Shown here in pieces: positions 10,886-21,411 of a stretch of DNA of 64,000 nucleotides. The stretch is from Hexactinellida sp. DTS-2022. Lineage: Eukaryota; Porifera; Hexactinellida. The notes under the pieces were generated by a model, which was not told the origin of the DNA, searched no databases, and saw only the letters and a list, made by a program, of their open reading frames with translations. The DNA lies in the NCBI GenBank assembly GCA_028753945.1, contig JAPNXP010000018.1, forward strand, positions 2,109,643 through 2,173,642, written 5' to 3'. How positions within the stretch are numbered: the stretch's first letter is position 1; each line of letters opens with the position of its first letter. Both the position numbers and the translations under genes were made by a program.

Positions 10886-11212
10886 ATGTCCCTTTCTACC
10901 ATTTCTATGGTAGAAAGTGTGAGGAGTAAGCAGTGGCGTCGAACTTTTCCATTTTTCGGAAAATCATGATCATGACTACGAAATTTTTTAAATATCACCT
11001 AGTATAAAACTTGTCTTATAACTGTTGTTTATTTATTGTGTAACTTTTTCCAAAGGTTGGGTTTATCTTGATGAAAATTTCCCGATAAATCGCATTCTTT
11101 AATCTTTCTGACACAACAAATACATTGCATTATTGCTATAAACATGGCGGCTTTAACGGTTCGAATTAAGATCGGACAAATCTAATTAGTTTAATTCTCA
11201 AATAACTAAATA
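10886..11212. other. Non-coding interval
   Basis: No gene or defined repeat. A short palindrome, ttctaccatttctatggtagaa, lies at 10895-10916. Confidence 0.4.
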
Positions 11213-11728
11213 CAGTGTACTCCGCTTAATTGGGACAACGCCCCAAGAACAAATTCATTTCATTAGAAGCTATAACTAAATTTTCGGTTAATCGGAACAA
11301 ACTCCGCTTAATCGGGACAAACTAAACAAATTTGGTTCAAAATTGGTGCTCGCTCAATAGAAAATTCATATTGATCAGAACAAATTTTCTAATAATGTTT
11401 GTCAAAACTGATGAAAGCAATAAAAAATATCTAAATATTGTAAATTTCTTATTGATTTCAGTAATATCGAAATTTACCAGAGATTATGACCTTGTGGTTC
11501 AGGGATATATCAAACGGTCCACAGAATATTACGGCTCATTCTATGGGTTTATGAAGAATCAAGGGTCCGCAGGCATTGGAGGATTTGTTGTAACAGGTTT
11601 AAAACCAAAATTTGTTTAAATCATAGGTAAATCATTAATTTACAAAGGTTTTTCGGTTAATTGGGATCTCCGCTTAATTGGGACAAGATGCCTGGAACAA
11701 ACGTGTCCCAATTAAGCGGAGTAGACTG
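11213..11728. mobile_element. pogo-like MITE (TA target), 516 bp
   Basis: Inverted ends CAGTGTACTCCGCTTAATTG and (complement) CAGTCTACTCCGCTTAATTG, flanked by TA on both sides. The subterminal motif cgcttaat(c/t)gggacaa repeats inward from both ends. The 95-residue frame inside (11332-11619) shows no transposase motif and is not called as a gene. Confidence 0.8.
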
Positions 11729-12109
11729 TAGGTTCATCCGAATCAATTAGGTTCGTACTGAACTAGGATCAGAAAAACTTTTCCCGAGGATGAATTTCAA
11801 CTGTCACTAATTTATGTTAATTAATTACCTTTCGAACAGAGATGATATGGATTGATTTAGAATTTTTAGTTCAGCCGAAACCAAAAGTTTTTGGGTTCCA
11901 CTTGAATCCAATCGAATTGATGCCGGGGCTGAACAGTGCCCGCCCCGGCATTATTTTCTCATGCCGGGGCACGCCCCGACCGCCCCGGCATGGTCGACGC
12001 CTATGGGAGTAAGGCCGCATAGCGGCCGTTAACTTGAGGTGCGTAGCACCGATCTGTCGCAAAGCGACCGAGACCGAAGGGCTCGTTAATAATATATTCG
12101 ATTGCTGTG
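11729..12109. other. Non-coding interval with GAA-hairpin terminus
   Basis: 11920-12000 is a GC-rich element fragment (repeated gccccggcat). 12005-12095 is a variant terminus of the GAA-hairpin family (GGCCGCATAGCGGCC, then GTCGCAAAGCGAC, then gaccgaagggctcgt), with changed hairpin loops and an altered second stem. No coding sequence. Confidence 0.5.
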
Positions 12110-12447
12110 CTGTTTATGCGTGTGTTTGTTTGTTGTACGGATGTGTTATAGACATTACCTGGAGTCCTCGGGAGTACTTGGGGTTGAGGAGCCCTGAGTA
12201 GGTTGGCAGTACGGGCAGACTCACGCAGTGTGAGTTAGTGATGTATTCACAGGCCGGCAGTACGGACTGGTAACGGGTATGCGTAAAGGTACCTGGTGCT
12301 AAGTGCAATAAGTAGGTCGAGGGTTACCCTCCTGATGAGTCCCTGCAATGGGACGAAACCACACACATAACTTCCCTATGGGATGAGGTCGGCCGAGATA
12401 GCGGCTAGTCTTCATACTGAGCCGTGGCCTCATCTCATAACAGATGT
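12110..12447 (+). mobile_element. Ribozyme-bearing short element, SINE- or retrozyme-like
   Basis: This GC-richer segment lies between the GAA-hairpin terminus and a hAT MITE and carries a hammerhead ribozyme at 12316-12360. Downstream, 12381-12436 folds back (gatgaggtcggc against gccgtggcctcatc) and contains ggccgagatagcggcta, which resembles a tRNA A-box. Hammerheads are known in Schistosoma SINEs, Penelope-like elements and retrozymes. I see no reverse transcriptase here, and the ends are not defined. Confidence 0.45.
12316..12360 (+). ncRNA. Hammerhead ribozyme (type III order)
   Basis: All core elements are present in order. The cleavage triplet GUC is at 12316-12318. Stem I is GAGGG/CCCTC (12319-12323, 12327-12331) with loop TTA. 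CTGATGA is at 12332-12338. Stem II is GTCCC/GGGAC (12339-12343, 12350-12354) with loop TGCAAT, and GAAA is at 12355-12358. Stem III is short: A12358 pairs U12317, and C12359 and C12360 pair G12316 and G12315. The predicted cut is after 12318. A stem III this short is known to favour action as a dimer. The match to the invariant core is complete; activity is inferred. Confidence 0.82.
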
Positions 12448-12455
12448 ATTAAAGG

Positions 12456-12785
12456 CAGGGTTGATAAAAATCATGACTTTTTTAAAAATATCAAAAAAAT
12501 CAGATTTTTTTGATTTAAATCAGAATTTTGATTTTAATTTTTTTTTTTTTGTAATCTATATCACACTGGGGTATATTATTTGGCTAATAGATTAATTACA
12601 TTGTTAATGACTCATTATCAATGTAATTTGATTCATTATCAATGTATTTCTTTTTTTTCCGCAAAAAACAATAGACATAAAAAATCTGATTTAAATCAGA
12701 CTTCTTTGATTAAAATCTGATTTTTGATTTAAATCATGATTTAAATCAATGATTTAAATCACTTGATTTAAATCAAACAACCCTG
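12456..12785. mobile_element. hAT MITE, 330 bp, AAATCA-rich
   Basis: Ends CAGGGTTGATAAAAATCATG and AAATCAAACAACCCTG, flanked by a perfect 8-bp duplication ATTAAAGG (12448-12455 and 12786-12793). The interior is nearly all gatttaaatca iterations. A second copy in the opposite orientation lies at 57803-58153. Confidence 0.87.
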
Positions 12786-13080
12786 ATTAAAGGAATATAT
12801 AAACGCATTCATAATTGAGGTCGAGATTAACCGCCCCTGTAATGAAATGCCTGCTTATTACGAAGTGGATATTTCCCCCCAAGCACTAAATGAATTAGTT
12901 ATTATCCGCTTACACGAATATCCGGGATAACGAAGCAATTTACAAGTCCAAAGTATTTCGTTATTGACATGCTGTTTTCGAATCAAAATTTAGAAATTTC
13001 CAATTTTATTCTTTATTGTAGTCGTGATGAATAAATAGATTGACAAATTTGTAAATATTGGAATTTACCTAAATATGTAG
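12786..13080. other. Short non-coding interval
   Basis: Contains the hAT target duplication at its start and otherwise featureless AT-rich DNA. Confidence 0.35.
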
Positions 13081-13082
13081 TA

Positions 13083-13987
13083 CTACTGTATTTCTCGGTC
13101 AATTATCCGATTCGGGCAACCAATTATCCGATTGGGTCAACCAATTATCCGATTGGGTCAACCAATTATCCGATTCGGGCAACCAATTATCCTATTGGGT
13201 CAACCAATTATCCGATCAGAATTACTTTTGATTTTCATTGGTTTATCTATTTAGGATACTGGGTTGATTAGTATAAAACAAAGTAATACGAAATAAATAT
13301 ATTCCTAATATTCAAATATTAATCATAAATTATGGCTTCGAGTTCATACGATGCAGGACAACACTCTGCCACATCATCTACAGTTGCTATTTCACGAGGT
13401 GGGAGAGCAATTTCAAATGATTCTATCCCTTCACACATCCCTTCACACATCGAATTGAAATGCCTCCCTCCATACAGTTGCGAGTTGAATCCGATTGAGT
13501 TGTGCTTCCAAAGTCTAAAATCCTATATAAAACGAACTATCAGCGCTCAAGGACCAATTATACCAATTGAGGGCCAAACTATGGTAAGTGCAAGGAGAGA
13601 TAAACTATTGCAATTATGCCCAAATGATTTGGCTCAAATTACTCCAGCAACTTGCCTGAATTCGTTCTACCATGTATTGACAGCAACAGTTCCGAGAGCA
13701 ATACGCCTTGAAAATCTCTAGTAGCTACATTATCCAATATATATATCCAATAAATCATTTATCCGATATTAATTAACTGTATTCATTATCACTATTATAT
13801 CAAATATATCACTATAATTGTTGATTGCTTGAATCGGATAATTGGTTGCTCGAATCGGATAATTGGTTGCCCGAATCGGATAATTGGTTGCCCGAATCGG
13901 ATAATTGGTTGACCCAATCGGATAATTGGTTGACCCAATCGGATAATTGGTTGCCCGAATCGGATAATTGACCGAGAAATACAGTAG
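13083..13987. mobile_element. Tc1/IS630-type element with iterated 21-bp end repeats
   Basis: The outermost inverted ends are CTACTGTATTTCTCGGTCAA. Inside each end is an array of 21-bp direct repeats, (t/c)CAATTATCCGATT(c/g)GG followed by (g/t)CAAC: about six at 13100-13215, and about seven in inverted orientation at 13835-13970. The centre carries a transposase fragment (13332-13721). The arrangement fits a Tc1/mariner-IS630 element with many transposase-binding sites, internally shortened and not autonomous. Confidence 0.8.
13332..13721 (+). pseudogene. Truncated DDE-superfamily transposase fragment
   Basis: The 129-codon frame contains LPPYSCELNPIELCFQSLK at about residues 39-57. This is the DDE_3/Tc1-type block surrounding the third catalytic acid (E in NPIE), and a C-terminal tail follows it. 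The first two catalytic aspartates and the DNA-binding domain are absent. The serine-rich first 38 residues do not look like transposase, so a large internal deletion is likely. Confidence 0.75.
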
Positions 13988-14221
13988 TTAATGACGGTTC
14001 ATGACGGTTCTGATATGTCCGAGGCCGAAGGGCTCATATGAATAGTAATTAATCACATCCGGAAGGAAGGTAAAAACTGGGATGGACGGAAATTATAAAC
14101 AAGTTATATATTTTATACGAACTAAAAACACTCAAACCTCCGAGATCCAGATCTCTCAGATACGGGCACCTCCCTCAACCGGGCACCCTTAATAATGTAA
14201 AGCTAAGCTAAATGTTTAACC
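13988..14221. other. Element debris
   Basis: 14010-14040 (gtccgaggccgaagggctcat) is a remnant of the GAA-hairpin family end. 14130-14190 contains ctccgagatcc and cgggcaccct repeats also seen around 5060-5280 and 15900. Confidence 0.4.
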
Positions 14222-14375
14222 CAGTGGTTCCGAACTTGGGGACCATGGACCCCTTGCGCGTCCACGGACGGCTGTAAGGGGTCCACAAGATGTACTACGG
14301 TCAATGGGAGGGAGTCCACATAATGTCCAATATTTACTATAGGGGTCCACGGTTGAAAAAGGTTGGGAACCGCTG
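14222..14375. mobile_element. hAT MITE, 154 bp (CAGTGGTTCC type)
   Basis: Ends CAGTGGTTCCGAAC and (complement) CAGCGGTTCCCAACC. The 8-bp flanks are GTTTAACC (14214-14221) and ATTTAACC (14376-14383), a target duplication with one mismatch. A 5' fragment of the same family is at 35958-36025. Confidence 0.8.
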
Positions 14376-14532
14376 ATTTAACCAATAATGGAGTTTAATA
14401 ACAAATATATTTCTTAAATAATATTTAACCCGTTAAAAACATCAGTTTTGATTTTTGGATGAATCTAGAAATATGGATTAGCCACTTGGGATTGCACATG
14501 TACTAGCCATAGTATTTCAAGTAAAGTATAGT

Positions 14533-15727
14533 ATACGTATAATACGTATTACCAGGGACTTCTTTAATATAGGGACTGTAAACTTCGTTTTACGGTAAAA
14601 TTAGCGTAGGCCTAAAACAGTATTGGTACTTATTGATATCCCGTAATCCGCTAATGCTAGACATAGGAAATGTATTATTGTCGTATAGGAAGTCATATTT
14701 TGGGAGTCCAACGGTAATATTGGTTTATCGAAAATATTTGTGGAATGTAAGTTATACGATTCTCACACCTTTCCATATATGGTAATATTGTTAAATTCTC
14801 GAGATTAGTTAGTTTTATACATATGAAATATATTATTGGCGAATGGGAAATGGGAATTCATATTTAGGCACTCAGTAGATCACATTGATTACCTAAGGCG
14901 TTCCCATTAGCCTATATTATTATTTTGGCACTCTCCACTGGAGGATTGCCCCGACCCTGTTTTGTAGTTTAGCTAATTCTTACATTATTAAAAAATCTTG
15001 ATAAGTTTCTTTCAAATCTATATTTAAATCAATGTTGTCCAATAGAATGTATTAAGTGGTGATGAGAAATGGATTTAGGACTACATATTCAGATAAAATT
15101 CAAAAAATTTAATACTTTATACATTAATTTCCCAATAACTCTACTGTTATTCAACAGACCGGCTACCTGGTTAATAAAATCTCTAATCGTTAACCGATGT
15201 CAGCAACGGTAACCGATTAACCGAATCCAGCCTTGTTGTTTTTTAATAAACAACATAATGACAGATATCTGATATGTAAGTATTAGCTAAACTACAAAAC
15301 AGGGTCGGGGCAATCCTCCTATGGAGAGTGCCAAATAATAATATAGGCTAATTGGAACGCTTTAGGTAATCAATGTGATCTACTGAGTCCCTAAATATGA
15401 ATTCCCATTTCCCATTCGCCAATAATATATTTCATATGTATAAAGTTAAGTAATCTCGAGATTTTAACAAAATTACCATATATGGAAGGGTGTGAAAATC
15501 GCATAACTTACATTCCACAAATATTTTCGATAAACCAATATTACCGTTGGACTCTCAAAATATGACTTCCTATACGACAATAATACATTTCCTATGTCTA
15601 GCATTAGCGGATTACGGGATATCAATAAGTACCAATACTGTTTTAGGCCTACGCTAATTTTACCGTAAAACGAAGTTTACAGTCCCTATATTAAAGAAGT
15701 CCCTGGTATTACATATACGTAATACGT
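14533..15727. repeat. Foldback element with about 450-bp inverted arms
   Basis: The left arm (about 14533-14986) and right arm (about 15271-15727) are near-identical inverted copies. Shared blocks include the accagggacttctttaata outer block, ggcctaaaacagtattggta, and the inner gattgccccgaccctgtttt. The spacer of about 285 bp has no ORF. This is a non-autonomous DNA transposon with very long inverted repeats; the superfamily is unclear (Mutator-like or FoldBack are possible). Confidence 0.8.
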
Positions 15728-16632
15728 ACCCAATAAAAGACGTATTAAACAACTAAGAATATTATTGACTTTGCCTTTCCACTAATGTTGTTCATTTTGT
15801 TTCATTTTAATACTGATATTTGAATATAGGGGGAATAACTCCACTGGGTTGTTGAACGCCTATTATCAACGTCCTTGGCACGGCCGGGCAAGTTCCCAGT
15901 TACGGACACCTCCGGACGACAGTGCCCGGTAAAGGGAGGTTTGAGTGTACATCTACATTTTATGTTACATTTATTTATTATCACGGGAGGCAATATTTCA
16001 TGATAGCATCCATTAAATTTGTCCCTACACTATTGACGAATATCCAATCCATGATGGGGATATTTTTCATGGGGTCATTTTTATGTAACAGCACCATAAG
16101 TATCGATTAGTTGTCCGGGCAAGTCAGTTGCATCTTACTGAGTTAGTGTTGAAATTTGTGAGCTACTAATTAGCTCTCAACAGTAAAACAACACAATGAA
16201 TCTTGAAGGTAATAATAATAATTGTTGTAAAAGCTAAATACTAAGTAATTACTGCATATTATAATTATGTATTCAAATTTTCAATGCAATCTATGATTGA
16301 AAGAATATTGTCTACTTAATATTATAGACTCAAAAGTTACCGTGGAGGATCAAGGACTCCTGTAGTTACAGTCTAGTATTTATGAAGTTACCGACTATTC
16401 ACACATAAAGCTTGTATATAGAGCTATAGAGTTTTCCAGATATATTACATGTGATGCTGCTCCAATACTAAACACATTAATCTTTTAATTATGTTTTTAA
16501 GTTTAAGAGAGTAATACTAATAATACAGTAAAGAGGTTTGTGTCATTAATTTCCCATCAGATACTTGGAAAGAGCATTATCCCTACTAAACTATAGAACA
16601 AGTACAACTACCTCAAATTCATGTAATTTAAC
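15728..16632. other. Non-coding interval downstream of P3H
   Basis: 15850-15945 is GC-rich element debris (cggccgggcaagttccc, then acagtgcccgg). The rest is AT-rich and probably includes the 3' untranslated region of the minus-strand P3H gene. No gene recognised. Confidence 0.4.
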
Positions 16633-18564
16633 TTATTGAGACAATTTCCTGATGAGTGCCTCCCTATCCTCACTGTGCGACTTATCTAGCGTAAACCAGA
16701 GAGCCAACGCACATCTCTTTCCCTCTGTCACAGGCATCACGCCGTGCAGGTTTTCCTCTCCAGCAGAAAACCCCACCATTCGTCCACACCGGTTCGTGCT
16801 GACCAGCACGGCCGGCTTGTAACTCTGTCTGTCCGCGAAGAAGAAGTCTCCCCCTTCGAATTCCTCCGAGAGATAAACGAGACTGCTGTAGTCCCTCCAC
16901 GTGTATGCCGGGGCTATCTTAAGACAGGAGTTGTCAGCCTGTAGGATGCAGTTATCTGAGTGCACTGGGTGCGACAGGTCAGTTCTACTCTCTTGGTTCC
17001 CGCTATCCATAGCAGTCCTGCACACCAGGTGTGTGTAGGAGAAGTAGAGAGTGGTGTTCAGCTGGAAATAGGACTCCAAGTAAGCTCTCGACTTCTCTGC
17101 GGCTTCCAGATACACCTGCACCAGCTTCTTGGAAACCTCGCCGGATTCCCACGCCTGCAAAGCTCTATCCAGTGTGACGCCCGTGAAATTCTCATAGGGG
17201 GTATGTGGCGATGAACCCGCCCCGTACCTGGCCCCAGAGTACCCGTCTCCGCCTGTCGATATCTGATCCGCGAGCAGCACCAGCTGTCGGCACTCCACCT
17301 CTGACAGGATGCTGTCCACCAGCACGCGAGAGGCTGTGCGGTTAGTGGGCGGGGAGAGGACGAGAGGACGCGCCCTCCTGGACCCGGCCAGGTAGCTCTG
17401 CGAGTCCAGCTCCAGCTCCAGCTCCGGTCGGTCGGTCTCCTCGGGAGGGAGGTGCGAGGGGAGCAGGTCTGTACAGATGCGAGTTAGAGAACGGATTTGA
17501 TGCATCTTAAACAGCAATTCGCGCACGTCTTGTCTCGCCTGCACCTCAGTGCTGGAGTCCCCCATCTGCTCCGAGTACAAGTCAAGATAGCCTGCTATCT
17601 CACTGCTATCTGGGTTGATGAGCTGAGCAGTCTTAGCAGCGATGAGTGCCTGTGTGACCTCCTGAAGCTTGAAGTAGGAGTACTGCATATAGAGGAATAG
17701 GGAGAACATGACGTCGTCATGCCCCCCTATCCTGGTAGTGTTCGTGTAGCAGTCAGAATGGCAGAGCAGCTGATCAGTCAGCTGGAGTGCGTTGTACTGC
17801 TGCGCCAACAGCATTCCGGAGGCGAGAGGGACAGCTGAGTCCCCGCAGACGGCCCCGCACCTCTCTATCTCTGTCAGCAGCTGGGCGAGAGAGGACTCCC
17901 AGAAGTCCACAGACTGAGCCCATCGTCGGTCTGAATACGCACGCAAGCCGCGGTTGTACAGCGACAGGAAGCTCGGGGAGTCTCTGGGCCCCGGGACTGT
18001 CTCCCCATCCTCGAACTGAGAGAGTAGATAGCGGAGGCCGCTCTCGGCTCGGGGGTTACCTGGGTTGTAGACGAGCCAGGTTAGTAGCGCGCGTGTGGAA
18101 CTCTCAATATCCCCAGCTCTGAAGTAACTGAACTGCAGGTAGTCGTATAGGAGGCCGGATACGAAAGGGTGCAGTGCTTTCTCGTCGGGAGGGTTGTTAT
18201 AGTCCTTTGCTTTAATGTAGTCTATCGACCTGAGTTTCCTGCCCTTGCAACTAGTCATGCAGTGGAATCTCCTGACGAGGAGATAGCTACTCCTATGAGC
18301 TGAGATCTGGCACAGATCCACCGAGCAATGCGCGTCAGCCGAATGGCACTTATCGAGACAAAATATAGTAGAATTGGTGAGGTGTTCTCTCTGGAGAAGA
18401 GACCATTCGAAGTGATTGATAGCATCTACCCAGTCCCCACTTCCATACGCGGTCAATGCATTTTGATAGAGTCGGTAAAATGGAATATGAATTGGGAAAT
18501 CAGTTATGGCAATACAACTAGAGACCAAATGGAATAATAAAGCAATTTGTAAACGCATCTGCAA
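16633..18564 (-). CDS. Leprecan-type prolyl 3-hydroxylase (643 aa)
   Basis: This is an ER enzyme that 3-hydroxylates collagen prolines using 2-oxoglutarate, O2 and Fe(II). A signal peptide (about 1-19) is followed by leprecan TPR-like helices holding the family's four CxxxC motifs: CLDKC (69-73), CMTSC (102-106), CGAVC (236-240) and CHSDC (268-272). The C-terminal dioxygenase domain has the iron ligands H535 and D537 (HPVHSDN) and H607 (LHGV), plus R617 (KRCALALWF) for 2-oxoglutarate. RDYS and GGDFFF match vertebrate P3H1-3. It is somewhat shorter than human P3H1 (about 736), and the C-terminus ends KLSQ with no KDEL-like retrieval signal. Which vertebrate paralogue it corresponds to cannot be told. 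Single exon, G+C-rich codons. Confidence 0.95.
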   Translation of the reverse strand: MQMRLQIALLFHLVSSCIAITDFPIHIPFYRLYQNALTAYGSGDWVDAINHFEWSLLQREHLTNSTIFCLDKCHSADAHCSVDLCQISAHRSSYLLVRRFHCMTSCKGRKLRSIDYIKAKDYNNPPDEKALHPFVSGLLYDYLQFSYFRAGDIESSTRALLTWLVYNPGNPRAESGLRYLLSQFEDGETVPGPRDSPSFLSLYNRGLRAYSDRRWAQSVDFWESSLAQLLTEIERCGAVCGDSAVPLASGMLLAQQYNALQLTDQLLCHSDCYTNTTRIGGHDDVMFSLFLYMQYSYFKLQEVTQALIAAKTAQLINPDSSEIAGYLDLYSEQMGDSSTEVQARQDVRELLFKMHQIRSLTRICTDLLPSHLPPEETDRPELELELDSQSYLAGSRRARPLVLSPPTNRTASRVLVDSILSEVECRQLVLLADQISTGGDGYSGARYGAGSSPHTPYENFTGVTLDRALQAWESGEVSKKLVQVYLEAAEKSRAYLESYFQLNTTLYFSYTHLVCRTAMDSGNQESRTDLSHPVHSDNCILQADNSCLKIAPAYTWRDYSSLVYLSEEFEGGDFFFADRQSYKPAVLVSTNRCGRMVGFSAGEENLHGVMPVTEGKRCALALWFTLDKSHSEDREALIRKLSQ

Positions 18565-19307
18565 ATAACAGTTGAACTATAGACAGTAAGCTCTATACAG
18601 TCGTATTATATTAATAAATTTCATGTATATTAGACGTTATGAATAAGTTAGTAGTCATTCGAAATGTTATTCAATAGGATTATAGAAGTGGTGGCCACTA
18701 TTACCCCAAATTGCTTAGGTCAATTGCTAATATTAGTTTAGCTCAAAAACATATTTGCACACTTATTCGAATAAGACAGAGAATATATAGCATCCGTTGT
18801 AAAGCTAGGGGATGATATTCTGGATTTAATCATATAACAGGAGTAATGGTCAACAACATAGCAATACAAGTTTATTCGAATGTTTGGCTAGCTACAATAT
18901 TGAATAAACAACAGGTGACAATGTGTATCCCAGAAAAGTGCCGGAAAGGGAGTACCGTATTGATAAGCGCTGGTTCAATAAAAATGGTATTGGCATGGTA
19001 AATTAAAATAATATCACATTAGTTACTAACTGGAGTGTAATTACATTGATTTTGACAACTACGAGATGTATACGGCCTAGACCAAGGGTTCTCAAATTGG
19101 GCCATATGCTCGGTGCCGACATAATAATTTGGTTCCATGTATTTTAGGGAAACTTCTACAGATGTCAGATAATGCTATTGAGAAATAACATCAGTATAAG
19201 ACTTTCCTAAGTTCAATGACTACTTAACAAAATAAAATGGTAAATGCAATCCCTGAAGGCCTGAACGCTTGAATAATTACTGAGCAGAGGTACGCATTTA
19301 TTGGACC
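18565..19307. other. Non-coding interval upstream of P3H
   Basis: AT-rich, with no convincing repeat or ORF. The minus-strand P3H promoter is expected near 18565-18800. Confidence 0.35.
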
Positions 19308-19490
19308 ATGGATTATAGTTCGCAACCTAATAAGAGTAATATAATCAGCGATTTGAGGGACGAAGTCCTGAATGAGATTAGGAGGTGGCCTAGGGAACGA
19401 AGCGTGCTAGTACTCAATTATAATAAGGTAATCAATAGTTCGTACAATTTTTTGTCAGTGATACACAGGGGCGGATCCAGGATTTGTTGA
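19308..19490 (+). CDS. Possible small ORF or first exon, unknown
   Basis: ATG in a ggaccATGG context opens a 60-codon frame with mixed-charge, protein-like composition (DLRDEVLNEIRRWPRERSVL). An AAG/GTAATC at 19427-19436 could be a splice donor after about 40 codons. The frame then runs into the CAGGGGCGGATCC end of a transposable element at 19466. No family recognised; it may equally be chance. Confidence 0.22.
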   Translation: MDYSSQPNKSNIISDLRDEVLNEIRRWPRERSVLVLNYNKVINSSYNFLSVIHRGGSRIC

Positions 19491-20749
19491 AAGCCAGATA
19501 CGATAATTATTTGCCCAATTTCCAATACCTAACAAGTGCGATATTTAGTAGATTATCCAGGAAATTCATGAGAGTCGAGACCACACGTACCCCAAGGAGT
19601 GGACATTAAGGGCGATGTAAAATCCCCCCATTTCGAGGAGGAATTTAATTAATTAAAGGCAATACGTTTGTAATCCTGAGATCAATTAACTATAAGTTCC
19701 ATACTATATTATGGAAGCTTATATTTGTGTAGGTAACCTTAGATCTAAACTGATTCTAAAGTCACCAACGAATATTTAATTAGTCATTAAATACGTGTAG
19801 TTTCTGACATTACTAGAAGCTAAGCAGAGCTAAGTAATCTTCCTTGTATAAATATTATTTCAATGAAAATATTAGTAATTTGGAAAATAAACACATAATA
19901 TTAGACAGTGTTTCATCCAGACATTTAGGCAAGGGGGGGCTTGATCAATGTATTTTTTCAAATCTCATGGGGGGGGGCATTTAGGATCCAGGGGGGAAAA
20001 TGCCCCCCCCCCCTCCCCTAAATGAAGAGGTTGGGTTACTAATTGAGGTAATTGTATCATCTGGCATAACTGCACACTAATTAAGACATAGTACACTATT
20101 AAACCGGCCAAAAGTATTTTGAACAGTAATAATTTGTATTCATACATTCAAGCTTATAGCAGAAAAATAACATTAGTAGATGCTTCAACATGGCTATTTA
20201 CATAAAAGGATATGCAAAGTATAATAAATATCAAAATTTTTGAATATAGTTCATTTTTATGGAGGTGTTAAACTCATTGAATATATAATTAGTCAATTAT
20301 TTCTGATCTTCTGATTATTAAAGATGCAATGAGATCTCGTATACAAGTTCTGATTGCAGATTTGAATACCACATGGTCCAATTACTCTAAGTGCATAATT
20401 TCAAATTATTACGATTATTTTCTATTGAGATACAGCCACATTCCCATTTGTGCCACAAGTGACATCTGGCAGACACTTATGCCACTTCAGGGTTATAATG
20501 GCTAAAATGACTTGAAATCACAATATTGAATAATCTATAATTATAGTAAAATATTTAGAGTCATTTCAGAGTTGGTTAAACAGCCGTTAATAAATAAGTT
20601 AACAGACGAATATTGTGTCTGCATTAAAATTCCTATTATTGTTCAGATACTTTTGGTTGGTTGGTGAGAGTGGAAATCAAAGATCACTTATCAAAGGTAA
20701 TTTAAAATTAAAGGGGGGTTGCAACTCCACCCCCCTGGATCCGCCACTG
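19466..20749. mobile_element. hAT-like element, CAGGGGCGGATCC termini
   Basis: Left end CAGGGGCGGATCCAGG and right end (complement) CAGTGGCGGATCCAGG bracket about 1.28 kb of AT-rich non-coding DNA. Long G and C runs lie near both ends and at 19930-20020 (ggggggg, ccccccc, and ggatccagggggg), the last perhaps marking a nested copy. No clear 8-bp duplication was found. Confidence 0.6.
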
Positions 20750-21411
20750 GTACAGGTCCTATAAATTTCGTGTCCTGTCATTATTTTGGATAAACATCGA
20801 AATAACTGTTTCTATATGGAAAAAGTTATCACTAAAATGAAGAACAGTTCCATTGCTCATTAATTGAACCAACATTCATCGAATATTATTGATTAGCAAT
20901 TGCCTTATTAAGACATGAGGTGCTAGAATATTACCTGTCAGCCAATTAATATATCCTTTTAGAACCAATCAAACAACATATTATGAGAGCAAACCATTAA
21001 TTAAGAGAATAGCAGTTCGAGAAAATGGGGCCATAATTACATAAATTGTTCACTATTTTGCATTGCTAATGCCAAACTTGCTGTAGTAAGTTGTAGATCT
21101 CCTCTTAGTGGACTTTAAGCCTGGCATGGTTCTAATATATGCAGAGTAATTAATGTATAGAAATAAGATAACCATGGTTATTGAAACAGCTCTAGTACCA
21201 GAATTTCTATAGTTAGCTGTGCACAAAAAATGTAAATATATTATTCGCACAAACTGTTCACATTTAGAGACAGTTATGGGGTGTAAATAAATAGTCTTAT
21301 AATAGAGGATAGTCCAGTCCTCTCAACAAGATACCAAAATAATACGAGAGGTAGCAGCAATATTAATATAATCTCAAATCCTTGTAGTTTGTGTCCATGC
21401 TGTCAATGCTG
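20750..21411. other. Non-coding interval downstream of UBE2M
   Basis: AT-rich with no repeat recognised. It should include the 3' untranslated region of the minus-strand UBE2M gene. The 65-residue frame at 21053-21250 is not convincing. Confidence 0.35.

Noticed and set aside
11332-11619. 95-codon frame inside the pogo-like MITE as a transposase
   Set aside because: No DDE or HTH motif; composition fits AT-rich chance ORF.
12380-12440. tRNA gene downstream of the hammerhead
   Set aside because: An A-box-like stretch exists, but no B box or cloverleaf could be drawn; more likely a SINE-like hairpin.
19965-20147. 60-codon minus-strand frame in the hAT-like element
   Set aside because: Includes translated poly-G/C runs and has no homology.
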